Positions 26,783-35,380 of a stretch of 64,000 nucleotides of DNA are shown here, piece by piece; position 1 is the stretch's first letter; each line of letters begins with the position of its first letter. The stretch is from Hymenobacter translucens. GTDB lineage: Bacteria > Bacteroidota > Bacteroidia > Cytophagales > Hymenobacteraceae. Position numbers and translations under genes: made by a program. The stretch lies in the NCBI RefSeq assembly GCF_020685205.1, contig NZ_JAJERB010000002.1:372001-436000 (forward strand), given 5' to 3'. The notes under the pieces were generated by a model. It made no database searches. It was given only the letters and a program-made list of their open reading frames with translations, and was not told the DNA's origin.

Positions 26783-28291
26783 TTACTCCACGCGCACGGT
26801 GCTGCACGAGTCGGCCTGGTGCACCACCCGGAACTGCCGACCCTGTGCCAGAGCTCGTTGGGCGGCCCTTCCGCATACTACGACGAGCGTACCGGGAGGC
26901 AACAGGTTTTCGGCGCCGTACACCACCATCACGGTATCACGCCGCGCCTGCCGGGCTTCGAGGGCATAGTATTCCAGCGGAGCGTTGTAGAACAGGGTGC
27001 TCTGGTCGGAGCCGGCGTGCAGGGCGGTGTAGCGGCGTGCGGGCAGGGGCACGCCGTCCAGCTGACGCAGGTAGCGGCCGTAGGTGAGCTGGGCCTGATT
27101 GTAGCGGCGCTTATACTCCTTGTTCAGGCGGCTGTGCAGGGCAATAACGGAAGGCACCAAAGCCAGCAGCACAATAGTTGCGGGCAGCCAGCGTCGGCGC
27201 CCGCTCGTCCGGGCAGCCCGCGCGGTCCGGCGTACCAGCAGCGTCAGGCCCCCGCCCAACACCAGGGCCAGCAAGGGGTAGAGAGGCGCATCGTACCAGG
27301 CCAGCTTGGTGCGGGCCAGGCTGATTAGTAGCATAAACACGCCGCCCGCCCACGCCGCCAGGGTAAAGAAGCGGTGCGCCGGCCGTGCGGCCGGTCGCCG
27401 GGCCAGCTGCCAGCCGGCCAGCAGCACCCAGGGCGTCCAGAGCAGGAATTTCTGTGACACAAAGCTGATCAGGTACCAGTACCAGGCCTCGTCGTGGGCT
27501 TCAATAGAGCCCAGCAGGCGTCCCCCCAATTCGTTTTGCCAGACGGCTTCCAGGTAGCCCGGCCCGGCCTGCTCCCGGGCCAGGTACCAGAGCGCGGGCG
27601 GGCCCAGGGCGAGAACCAGCGCCATCCAGGCAGCCGGCTGCCGCAGCAGCGAAAGCAGCCGCCCGCGCCGAATAACTTCAACGGCCAGCCCCGGCACCAG
27701 GAAAAGTCCCGCCACGCTTTTGGTGAGCAAAGCCAGAGCCACGGCCACCCCGGCCAGCAGCAGGAAGCGGCGCTGCCGGGTTTGCAGCCAGCCAAACACC
27801 GCCATTACCTGAGCCGTGGTCATCAGCACCAGCAAGGGCTCGAAGTCGCCGCTACGGGCCAGGTGGTCGCCCACAAAGCCTTTGCTTGCCAACAACGCCA
27901 GCCCGGCCAGCAGTCCCGCCAGCCGCCCCCCGAGCCAGCGCCGGGCAAAGGCTGCTACCAGCACCGTCAGCAGCAGGGCGGCCAGGGCGTTGGGCAAACG
28001 CAAGGCCCACTCCGAGTAGCCGAACGTGCGCAAACTCAGGGCCTGCAGCCACACTTCCAGCGGCGGCTTGGTGTTCCACAGATCCGGCTCGGCCTGGTAC
28101 TGCGTCACGAGCCAGTTGCCCGAGCCCAGCATCCCGGCGGCATTCACCGCCTGCCGGGATTCGTCCCACATCTGCAGGGGCAGCGCGCCAAGGCGCCAGA
28201 ACAGGGCAAAAAAGGCCGCCGGAACCAGGGGCAGCCACCACCAGCGGCGAAGCAAGGCATTGCGAAACCAGTCCGGGGCGGGGTGCTGCAT
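26783..28291 (-). CDS. GT39/ArnT-like membrane glycosyltransferase, copy 2
   Basis: 502 residues from ATG 28291, with about 11 membrane helices. First-loop catalytic motif PLQMWDESRQAVNAAGM, then LWNTKPPLEVWLQALSLRTF and the second acidic motif RSGDFEPLLV. A soluble C-terminal domain follows the last helix (YKRRYNQAQLTYGRYLRQLD). The same motifs in the same order occur in the copies at 23532 and 35381, so these are paralogues. GT-C enzymes of this family use polyprenyl-phosphate sugars; the GT2 genes nearby could make such donors. Acceptor unknown (lipid A, polysaccharide or protein). Confidence 0.88.
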   Translation of the reverse strand: MQHPAPDWFRNALLRRWWWLPLVPAAFFALFWRLGALPLQMWDESRQAVNAAGMLGSGNWLVTQYQAEPDLWNTKPPLEVWLQALSLRTFGYSEWALRLPNALAALLLTVLVAAFARRWLGGRLAGLLAGLALLASKGFVGDHLARSGDFEPLLVLMTTAQVMAVFGWLQTRQRRFLLLAGVAVALALLTKSVAGLFLVPGLAVEVIRRGRLLSLLRQPAAWMALVLALGPPALWYLAREQAGPGYLEAVWQNELGGRLLGSIEAHDEAWYWYLISFVSQKFLLWTPWVLLAGWQLARRPAARPAHRFFTLAAWAGGVFMLLISLARTKLAWYDAPLYPLLALVLGGGLTLLVRRTARAARTSGRRRWLPATIVLLALVPSVIALHSRLNKEYKRRYNQAQLTYGRYLRQLDGVPLPARRYTALHAGSDQSTLFYNAPLEYYALEARQARRDTVMVVYGAENLLPPGTLVVVCGRAAQRALAQGRQFRVVHQADSCSTVRVE

Positions 28292-28360
28292 TTTTGGGAT
28301 TTGGGTATTCGTTTTTGGTTGGTTCGGTTAGTGGTTGGCTTACTAACTGTTATGCTGATC

Positions 28361-28478
28361 TAGTGTCCGCAGAGCGAAGGCCCTTATCAGGCTTGAAAGA
28401 CTGGCTTCCGAACGGCAATCTACCTAACGACTCGCTCTGCGGTGCTAGGGTCCTTCGGCTTCGCCTCAGGATGACATT
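28361..28478. repeat. REP-like palindromic intergenic element
   Basis: CCGCAGAGCGA (28367-28377) pairs with TCGCTCTGCGG (28432-28442), and the right end carries GGTCCTTCGGCTTCGCCTC followed by AGGATGACA. The latter is the recognisable core of a dispersed intergenic repeat (TGTCATCCTGAG...GAAGGACC on the other strand) found widely in GC-rich bacterial genomes. Dispersion in this genome cannot be shown from one copy. Confidence 0.6.
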
Positions 28479-28565
28479 GCTCAACCACAAACAACGAGAA
28501 ACCGACTACCAAAAACCATCCAAAACTACCCATTCGCCCCAACTTCGTTTGCCGGGCCCGGGACG

Positions 28566-28573
28566 TACCTTTG
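28566..28573 (+). promoter_or_regulatory. TAnnTTTG (-7) promoter element
   Basis: TACCTTTG matches the Bacteroidota -7 consensus exactly and lies 43 bases before the ATG of the membrane-protein gene at 28617. No good -33 TTTG at the expected spacing. Confidence 0.5.
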
Positions 28574-28616
28574 TTTCGGCCGGCCCCGACCCGGCCGGTT
28601 CTGAACCTACCTCCGC

Positions 28617-30380
28617 ATGAAACCCACCGCCTGGCGCGAACTGCTTTTAAGTGCCATCTTCTACGGGCTGCTGTTCGTGGTCTTCAGCTGGCCCCTGGCG
28701 ACCTGCTTCAGCACCGGCTTTCTGGGCCCCGATGGCAGCGACGCCAACCAGTACGTGTGGAATGCTTACAACTTCCGGGCGCAGCTGCTGGCCGGCTCTA
28801 ACCCGTTCTACACCTCTTTGCTGCTGTTTCCGCAGGGCTCTTCCCTGATCATGCACACTTATACGCCCATCATCGGGCTGGTAAACGTGCTGCTGAACCA
28901 GGAAATCCTGGCCGTGAACGTCTGCCTGGCGCTGAGCTTCGTGCTGTCGGGGGTAGGGGCGTACCGGCTGTGCCGCCGCTGGGTTTCCAACCCGGTTCTG
29001 TGTTTGCTGGCCGGGGTCGTGTTTGCGTTTTCGCCTTATAAGCTAACGCACCTGCCGGCCCATTATCACCTGCTGCTTACCGCCCCGGCCCCGTTTTACC
29101 TGTACGCCTTCCTCGAAGCCTTCGCCTTCCGGGAAGGCCGGCTCTGGCCCCGGGTACGGCGGTGGAGCCAGGTGCTGATCTGCGTGGTGCTGGGGCTCAT
29201 CACCCTGCTCAGCGACTATTACACGCTGTTTGGGCTGCTGTACTTCTCGGCGGGCTACGCACTGTACTATGGTTTCCGGCTGGGGCAGATCAACTGGCGC
29301 CGGCCCCGGCCCTGGCTGATTCTGGCCGCGGTGCTGGTGGTCAGCCACATTGCTTCCCGTCTGCTGATGCTCAGCGGGGTGCCCGACAACGCCGGCTTCT
29401 GGTGGGGCGGCGACCTGGCCGGCTACCTGCTGCCCCCGCTCAACAGCCGCTGGCTGAGTACACCGGCTACCGAGCAGCTGCACCAGAGCCGCATCTTCAA
29501 CATGCCCGGCTCCGAGGAGAACGTGATGTTTCTTGGCTACTGCCTGCCGCTGGTTTTGCTGCTGCTGGCTTTCACCCGCCGCAGGCAGCCGGAGCAGCCT
29601 TCCGAGGCGGCCCGGCAGTGGCAGCCGCTGCCCTGGCTGCTGCTGCTGTTCTTTCTGCTGACGCTGCCCGAAATCAAGGTATTTGGCAAAGGAATCCTGC
29701 GGCTGCCCACCGGCTTTCTGCACTACATCCCGTTTTTCAACAACATTCGCTGCCCCACCCGGCACGTGTCGTACGTCGCGCTGCTGCTGCCCCTGGTTTC
29801 GTTTGCTCTGCTCGACCCGTGGCTGCGGGCCCGGGTGCGGCCGGCCCTGCGCTGGGCGGTATCGGGGCTGCTGCTGGCGGTGGTATTGGTCGAGTTTCAG
29901 CCCCGGCCGGCCCCGGTGCTGCGGGAAAGCAGTATCCCGCTGGCTTACCAGCAGGCGGCGAATCTGCTCGGCGACGCGCTGTTTCCGGTTCCCTTCGGCC
30001 TGCTCGACGGCTACCAGCACAAGGGGCAGATGAGTCCGAACGAGCTGTTCTACCAGACCCGCCACCACAAAAAGCTGCCCGGGGCCTACATTTCCCGCAT
30101 TCCCCAGGCTACGTTTGACGCATTCGACCAGGACCCGGTGCTGCACGCCCTGCTTGTCCTGCAGGAGCACCCCGATACCACAGTGGCCCCTGCCACGCCC
30201 CAGCAGGCGGCAGCCTTTCTGCGCACGTACCGCCCCTCCGCCTTTATTATTGCTCCCCGGTTCCGCAACACCAATGTGGAGCGGTACCTGCATGCGCTGG
30301 TGCAGGGACAGGGCTACCTGGAATGGAGCGTCGACGGCTACGGGCTGTGGCCGAAAGAGGCCATGCTGCCGCAGCGCTAG
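28617..30380 (+). CDS. Polytopic membrane protein, GT-C-like
   Basis: 587 residues with about 11 hydrophobic helices; the N-terminal loop contains GPDGSDANQYVWNAYNF, placing acidic residues where GT-C transferases keep their catalytic Asp, and the C-terminal ~180 residues are soluble and periplasmic (PLAYQQAANLLGDALFPVPF). I do not assign a family; a glycosyltransferase or polysaccharide-assembly role is inferred from layout and neighbours. The stop TAG (30378-30380) interlocks with the stop of the convergent DUF2079 gene. Confidence 0.75.
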   Translation: MKPTAWRELLLSAIFYGLLFVVFSWPLATCFSTGFLGPDGSDANQYVWNAYNFRAQLLAGSNPFYTSLLLFPQGSSLIMHTYTPIIGLVNVLLNQEILAVNVCLALSFVLSGVGAYRLCRRWVSNPVLCLLAGVVFAFSPYKLTHLPAHYHLLLTAPAPFYLYAFLEAFAFREGRLWPRVRRWSQVLICVVLGLITLLSDYYTLFGLLYFSAGYALYYGFRLGQINWRRPRPWLILAAVLVVSHIASRLLMLSGVPDNAGFWWGGDLAGYLLPPLNSRWLSTPATEQLHQSRIFNMPGSEENVMFLGYCLPLVLLLLAFTRRRQPEQPSEAARQWQPLPWLLLLFFLLTLPEIKVFGKGILRLPTGFLHYIPFFNNIRCPTRHVSYVALLLPLVSFALLDPWLRARVRPALRWAVSGLLLAVVLVEFQPRPAPVLRESSIPLAYQQAANLLGDALFPVPFGLLDGYQHKGQMSPNELFYQTRHHKKLPGAYISRIPQATFDAFDQDPVLHALLVLQEHPDTTVAPATPQQAAAFLRTYRPSAFIIAPRFRNTNVERYLHALVQGQGYLEWSVDGYGLWPKEAMLPQR

Positions 30381-31918
30381 CGCGGGGCCGGGTCGGTGGC
30401 GCGGCGGGCAAAGTAGCGGCGGGCAGGAGCCGGGATGGGCTTCCGGCGCCGGAGAATGACCAGCGGCTCCCGGTCGTAGAGCGTCTCCCAATCCCCCGAC
30501 TGCTGATACGCGCTCAGCTGCGCTTCCAGCTCGGCTTCAGAGAGCGGATAGGGATTGTCGTGGCGCAGCACGGCCAGGTAGTTGGCGTTGGCGACGAACG
30601 GAAAAGGGTAGATATAAGCCCGGGCCGCCAGATGGGGCGTCAGCGGCGAGAGGGCGCTGACGGCCGCGTCGGTCGGAATCAGCTGCAGGGCGCGGTGCAC
30701 CTCGGCTACGTCGAACCCGCGGCGGTAGTGGCGGGGCAGGTAGAACTGGGTGGCGCTTTTGTCGTGCCACTTCGACACCCGCACTTCCAATGAAACGATG
30801 GTAGCCGCCAGCGTAACCACGGCCGCTACCACCGCCAGCCGCACGGCCCGCTGGGGCGTGGTGCCCATCAGTGCATGGCCCAGGGCTACACTCAGCACCG
30901 GTACAAACTCGATGGAATACTGGTAGTTGAGGCCCCAGTGCACCAGCTGGGACGACAGCAGCTTCTGGGCGTAGATCGGGGCCAGCATCAGCAGGTAGGC
31001 CGGGCGGCGCAGCAGGGCGTACCCGCCCGAAATCAGCACCATGATGTGCAGCTCCGTTTTAATCCAGTCCCCGGCCGGGTCGCCGAGCTGGTTTTGAAAC
31101 AGCAGGCCGAGCACGTAGCCGGGGCGGGTGAAAATAGTCTGGAGCAGGGCGCCGGGGGTGCTGCCCAGAGCTGCATAGTTCTGCTGGTGATAGAATGCCC
31201 GGCCTTCGCCCAGGGCCGGAATGGCCACCTTCACGACCAGCAGAAAATACGCCGCCGCCACCGCCGCCATGCCCAGCGCCAGCAGCACGCGCCCGCGGTG
31301 CTGCCAGTGCAGCCAGGCTAAACCCAGTCCCACGAATACCAGCCACAGCGCCATATTTTCCTTGCTGATCAGCATCAGCAGGGCAATGCCCACCGCAGCG
31401 GGGCGGCGGTCCTGCTCGAAGAACAGAAAAAGCCAGGGCAGCAGCATAGCCGCCACCACGTTGTCGTGGTAGTCGAAGGCCAGGGCCGAGTAGATGCCCC
31501 AGATGCTGAAGAACTGGGCCAGCAAGGCCAGCGCCGCGGTTTGCTGCCGGCCCCGCGTGCGGAAAAGGTGCAGACGGTAGGTGCCGTAGCCGCCTATCAG
31601 CACCGCCACGATCTGCACCACCACCAGCGTATAGGAGCCCAGCAGCCAGTACAGCGGCGACCATACCGGCTGGAGCAGCATGAAATGGTCACCCAGCAGG
31701 TTGTTGTACTGCATCACCGAGTTCACGTTCCAGCTCAGGTGGGCGTAATCCCAGATGGCCTGGTTGAAAATGCCCAGGTCGTAGGCGAACGTGCGGAAGG
31801 TATAGTGGTTGACGACGGCCAGCAGGGCGTAGCACAGGCCGAAGAAGGCCAGCAGCCCCAGCAGCCAGGCGCGCTGTCGACGGGGAGATAAGGCGACCGG
31901 AGCGAAGCGGGAAAGCAT
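30377..31918 (-). CDS. DUF2079 membrane protein
   Basis: 513 residues from ATG 31918 with about 9-10 helices. The DUF2079 signature is visible after the first helix: FAYDLGIFNQAIWDYAHL, then LLGDHFMLLQPVWSPLYWL, and ALAFDYHDNVVAAML. DUF2079 proteins are predicted GT-C-type membrane glycosyltransferases without a known substrate. It is the last gene of a tight minus-strand run methyltransferase - GT2 - DUF2079, starting eight bases after the GT2 stop, so the three probably act on one product. Confidence 0.88.
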   Translation of the reverse strand: MLSRFAPVALSPRRQRAWLLGLLAFFGLCYALLAVVNHYTFRTFAYDLGIFNQAIWDYAHLSWNVNSVMQYNNLLGDHFMLLQPVWSPLYWLLGSYTLVVVQIVAVLIGGYGTYRLHLFRTRGRQQTAALALLAQFFSIWGIYSALAFDYHDNVVAAMLLPWLFLFFEQDRRPAAVGIALLMLISKENMALWLVFVGLGLAWLHWQHRGRVLLALGMAAVAAAYFLLVVKVAIPALGEGRAFYHQQNYAALGSTPGALLQTIFTRPGYVLGLLFQNQLGDPAGDWIKTELHIMVLISGGYALLRRPAYLLMLAPIYAQKLLSSQLVHWGLNYQYSIEFVPVLSVALGHALMGTTPQRAVRLAVVAAVVTLAATIVSLEVRVSKWHDKSATQFYLPRHYRRGFDVAEVHRALQLIPTDAAVSALSPLTPHLAARAYIYPFPFVANANYLAVLRHDNPYPLSEAELEAQLSAYQQSGDWETLYDREPLVILRRRKPIPAPARRYFARRATDPAPR

Positions 31919-31926
31919 GAATCCGC

Positions 31927-32922
31927 TTAGTGGTGGGGCGGGGCCGCCGCCTGGGCCATTTCCTCCGCCGTGGGCGCCAGGGCCTGATTGGCCGGGGAGT
32001 GGGGAATGTTGGTGTCCGAGATGATGTAAAGCGGGCGGCGACGCACGTTGGCGCTCAGGCGGGCCATGTACTCGCCAATGATGCCGATGGCAATCAGCTG
32101 CACCCCGCCCAGAAACAAGATGCTCACCATCAGCGAGGCCCAGCCCGGCTCGTAGTCACCGGTCACGAAGCGGGCGTAGAGGGTGTACAGCATCACCAGA
32201 AACGCCACCGCCGACACCAGAAAGCCACTGTAGGTAGCCGCTTTCAGGGGCACATCGGAAAAGCCGGTGATGCCATCCAGCGCCAGCTTGATCATCTTGC
32301 TGTACGTGTAGCCGGTTTCGCCCCCGGCCCGCTCGGCGCGGTCGTACTCGAGGTAGGTTTGCCGGTAGCCGATCCAGGAAATCTGGCCCCGGATAAACTT
32401 GTTCTGCTCCGGCATCTGCTTGAGCGCCTCCACCACCTTGCGGGTGATGATGCGGAAGTCGCCGGTGTCGACAGGAATCGAAATGTGGGTGATGCTGGCC
32501 AGCAGGCGGTAAAACAGCTTGGCCGTGGCTTTCTTGGCGGCGCTTTCGCCCTGCCGGGAGCGGCGTTTGGCGTACACCACCTCGTAGCCTTCCTGCAGCT
32601 TCTGGTACAGGCCCGGAATCAGCTCGGGCGGGTCCTGCAGGTCGGCATCGATAATTACCACCGCTTCCCCCACCGACAGGTCGAGCCCGGCCGTGACGGC
32701 AATCTGGTGGCCGAAGTTGCGGCTGAAGTCGATGTAGCGGACCCGCGGGTCGCGGGCGGCCAGGTTCTGCACCAGCTGCAGCGACTTATCCCGGGAGCCG
32801 TCGTTGATAAAGATGAACTCGTAGCGCAGGTTCATCGGGTCCAGCACCCCGCTCAGGCGGGTGTAAAGGGCGGCAATGTTCGTTTCTTCGTTGTAAATCG
32901 GAATGACGACGGAGAGGTCCAC
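31927..32922 (-). CDS. Polyprenyl-phosphate GT2 glycosyltransferase (GtrB/DPM1-like)
   Basis: 331 residues from GTG 32922. GT2 domain MDLSVVIPIYNEETNI with the nucleotide-sugar/metal motif DADLQDPPEL near residue 113, then two C-terminal membrane helices (FLVSAVAFLVMLYTLYARF, VSILFLGGVQLIAIGIIGEY). This is the layout of GtrB/ArnC-like enzymes that attach a sugar to undecaprenyl phosphate at the cytoplasmic face. The product would be the donor for GT-C enzymes such as the three GT39 proteins or the DUF2079 protein next to it. Sugar unknown. Start is GTG; no ATG nearby. Confidence 0.92.
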   Translation of the reverse strand: MDLSVVIPIYNEETNIAALYTRLSGVLDPMNLRYEFIFINDGSRDKSLQLVQNLAARDPRVRYIDFSRNFGHQIAVTAGLDLSVGEAVVIIDADLQDPPELIPGLYQKLQEGYEVVYAKRRSRQGESAAKKATAKLFYRLLASITHISIPVDTGDFRIITRKVVEALKQMPEQNKFIRGQISWIGYRQTYLEYDRAERAGGETGYTYSKMIKLALDGITGFSDVPLKAATYSGFLVSAVAFLVMLYTLYARFVTGDYEPGWASLMVSILFLGGVQLIAIGIIGEYMARLSANVRRRPLYIISDTNIPHSPANQALAPTAEEMAQAAAPPHH

Positions 32923-32958
32923 GCAGGTAGGGATAAGGCGGAAAGTGGAATGGGGCGG

Positions 32959-33702
32959 CTAGTCAGCCTTGCGGGCAATGGCGAAGGTACTCACGCCCAC
33001 CGGCAGGTTTATGCGGCGCAGCAGCAGGTTTTCCAGCCCGATCAGGGCCCGCAGCGACTTGTTCAGCACGGTAGGCAGCTTTAGCAGGTCACCGTTGGAG
33101 TTGCCGATGGTCGCCTGGGTTTTGCGCTGGAGCATCCGCACCACGCTGGTCGGGAAAAACAAGGTGAAGTTCCAGTAGGAGAGGCGCTCTACCTGCAGCC
33201 GGGCCGTGGTCAGAACCTTCCGCAGGTCGGTACCCGTGTAGCGCCGGAAGTGGTAGTTGACCTCGTCGTGCCGGCTCCACAGAAACGGAAAGGCGGGCAC
33301 GAATACAATCAGCCGGCCGCCGGGCCGCAGCACGCGCTGCCACTCCCGCAGGGCCTGGGCATCGTCCTCGATGTGTTCGAGCACGTCGGAGGCAATAACC
33401 AGGTCGAAGCTGTTGTCGGCAAATTCCAGCCGGGCCCCGTCCATCACCGATACGTTGCTGAAGCCCCGGGCCTGGGCCAGCGCAATGCCTTTCTCGCTCA
33501 GGTCGATGCCGGTCAGGTTGTGGTAGCCTGCTTTCCGAAGGGCCAGCAGCAGCGGACCGCCCGAGCAGCCGATTTCCAGAATAGCGGCGTCGCTGGGAAC
33601 GCGCAGCTCCCCCACCAGATCGAACACGGCCGAGCGCCGGGCGGCAAACCACCAGTGCTGCTCTTCCAGTTGATGGTACGTTTGTTCGTAAGCTGGGTGC
33701 AT
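32959..33702 (-). CDS. Class I SAM-dependent methyltransferase
   Basis: 247 residues from ATG 33702 (MHPAYEQTYHQLEEQHWWF); an upstream in-frame extension to 33780 has no support. Motif I is AILEIGCSGGPLL at about residue 45, followed by FDLVIASDVLEHIEDD, the usual pair of Methyltransf_11/12 enzymes. The QHWWFAARR start is typical of methyltransferases found with GT2 genes in polysaccharide and lipid-sugar loci. It heads the run MT - GT2 - DUF2079, 36 bases ahead of the GT2 gene. The acceptor is unknown. Confidence 0.9.
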   Translation of the reverse strand: MHPAYEQTYHQLEEQHWWFAARRSAVFDLVGELRVPSDAAILEIGCSGGPLLLALRKAGYHNLTGIDLSEKGIALAQARGFSNVSVMDGARLEFADNSFDLVIASDVLEHIEDDAQALREWQRVLRPGGRLIVFVPAFPFLWSRHDEVNYHFRRYTGTDLRKVLTTARLQVERLSYWNFTLFFPTSVVRMLQRKTQATIGNSNGDLLKLPTVLNKSLRALIGLENLLLRRINLPVGVSTFAIARKAD

Positions 33703-33837
33703 AGGGGGTAGGGTAGGGTCCTGATAAGCGGCCGGGCTGGCAGCGGCAAAGCCTGTATCCTGCCAGCCCGGTTCTCTCAAAAAATATACAATGACTACAA
33801 ATATAACGGATGGTCACATCTACCACCTAGCCTGCGC

Positions 33838-35295
33838 TCAGGGACCGGGTAACTCGGGCCCAATGTTCAACAGCGCGGCGGCGTCTTCCGCCGTTTGCCC
33901 CGCCCAGATGCGCCGGATGGTTTCGACCTGTCCGGCTTCGGCCGCCGAATACAGCTGCTGGCCGGGAACCCCCGTTACGCTGCGCCGGCCGGGCAGCTGC
34001 AGGTAGACAGCCGGGTCGAGGAGCCGGGCCTGGGCCGAAGCATATACAAGCCACTGGTTGCGGAAGCCGGCGGGCTGGTAGGCAAACCACGATATCTCGT
34101 CGCGCCCCCACACCCAGGGCGGCTGCCCCGGCTGATTGGGCCGGGGAGCCACGCCGAAGTTGTCGAGCTCAGCCAGCATGGGCAGGCGGACCGTTAGCCA
34201 GCCGGTGGGCGTACGTCCGCCCTTGCTCTGCCCAAAGGGCGGACTTTCCCGGTCGCGCCAGCCGGGCACCAGCACGGCTCCCTGGCTGCTGTCGGGCAGC
34301 AGCGCCGTTTCGCGGGGACGGGCCGGGAAGGAGTGAAAGTCGAACAGCAGCTGCCGGAGCGAGTCGGGCAGGGGGCGGCGGGGAATCGGGTCGTAGTACT
34401 CGCCGTGTACGTGGGCGTCGCAGAGCACGAAGCCGCGGTTGCGGGTCCGCGCGTAGGCCCGGATCTGCCGCAGCATCCGCCACCAGGCGTGATGGCCCGG
34501 GTCGCGGCGATTCATCAGGTTTACTTGGCCGAAATGAATGGCTTCGCAGCCCGCATCGAGCAACCGGACGGCGCGGTAGTAAAACCAGAGCTGGGTTTCG
34601 GACCGGCTCATGTCGGGCACTCCCGGCGCAATGCCCGGGGGCTGGTTGTCCCAGCGCATCGACGGATTGCTTTCCTTGTAGTAAGCCGGGTACATCATGT
34701 CATCGAACCGGAAGTTGCGACCCGGCCCCAGCGTATCCTCCCCAAAAGCGGCCCGCACGGCATTGGGTACCGGCAGGTTGTTTACCCCCGGCGTCACAAT
34801 CTCGAAAATGGCTCCCTGCACAATGATGCCCGGCACGGCGGCCTTGAGCTCCTCCACCATGCGGCGGGTCGAGTCGAAATCGGCCTGCTCCTGGGCGGGG
34901 GCATAAGGCGAATACCAGTAGCCGGCCGTGCGCCCCGCGAAACGGACGCCGGTGGTAGCCACCCAGGCAATGGTACGCCTCCGCTCGGCGGCCGGCAGGT
35001 CGGCCAGCCCCTGCAGGGTCAGGGCCTTTTCCAGATAGTAGCGCAGCAGGGGCTCGGTGATGCGCGGCCGGGAGGTGTCGGTAGCCGCGGCCATCGTCCG
35101 GTCGGGTGCCGGTTGGGCAAAGGCCGCGGACGGTCCGGCCACCGTCAGCAGCAGGAGAGCCGTCCACAGGATAGCGTAGCTGCCTGCCTGCCTGCCCCGG
35201 AAAAGCCCCGGCCTACGCCGTGCGCGTACGGTGCCGGATGCGGCGGGCTTTGGCGGGAGCTGCTGAAATAAGAGGGCCGGAAAAAGGTGTATCAC
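33838..35295 (-). CDS. Exported protein of unknown function, possible TIM-barrel enzyme
   Basis: 485 residues from GTG 35295, with no ATG before residue ~68. A long basic N-region precedes a signal core (SYAILWTALLLLTVAGPSAA, cut near FAQ). The mature part shows strand-helix alternation with conserved-looking polar strand ends: GIIVQGAIFEIVTP, CEAIHFGQVNLMNR, GFVLCDAHVHGEYY and GRDEISWFAYQPAG. This resembles a (beta/alpha)8 hydrolase, perhaps a glycosidase, but I recognise no family and no catalytic pair can be proved. It sits between a GT39 gene and the methyltransferase-GT2-DUF2079 run, all on the minus strand, hinting at a role in glycan handling. Confidence 0.65.
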   Translation of the reverse strand: MIHLFPALLFQQLPPKPAASGTVRARRRPGLFRGRQAGSYAILWTALLLLTVAGPSAAFAQPAPDRTMAAATDTSRPRITEPLLRYYLEKALTLQGLADLPAAERRRTIAWVATTGVRFAGRTAGYWYSPYAPAQEQADFDSTRRMVEELKAAVPGIIVQGAIFEIVTPGVNNLPVPNAVRAAFGEDTLGPGRNFRFDDMMYPAYYKESNPSMRWDNQPPGIAPGVPDMSRSETQLWFYYRAVRLLDAGCEAIHFGQVNLMNRRDPGHHAWWRMLRQIRAYARTRNRGFVLCDAHVHGEYYDPIPRRPLPDSLRQLLFDFHSFPARPRETALLPDSSQGAVLVPGWRDRESPPFGQSKGGRTPTGWLTVRLPMLAELDNFGVAPRPNQPGQPPWVWGRDEISWFAYQPAGFRNQWLVYASAQARLLDPAVYLQLPGRRSVTGVPGQQLYSAAEAGQVETIRRIWAGQTAEDAAALLNIGPELPGP

Positions 35296-35380
35296 GAGGG
35301 CAAAACGGGAGAGGAGCGGTGGAAGTATGCCAACGTGGGCCGGCGCCGCACTCCTGTGGTTCAGTCAAATCCGGCCCGGG

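Larger units (their letters stand above)
28292..28616. other. Gene-free divergent region with repeat element
   Basis: 325 bases separate two divergent membrane-protein genes. The centre is a palindromic repeat (28361-28478). G/T-rich sequence (TTTTTGGTTGGTTCGGTTAG, 28311-28330) lies on the left and its approximate reverse complement (ACCGACTACCAAAAACC region, ~28501-28517) on the right. A TAccTTTG element precedes the plus-strand gene. Confidence 0.55.
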
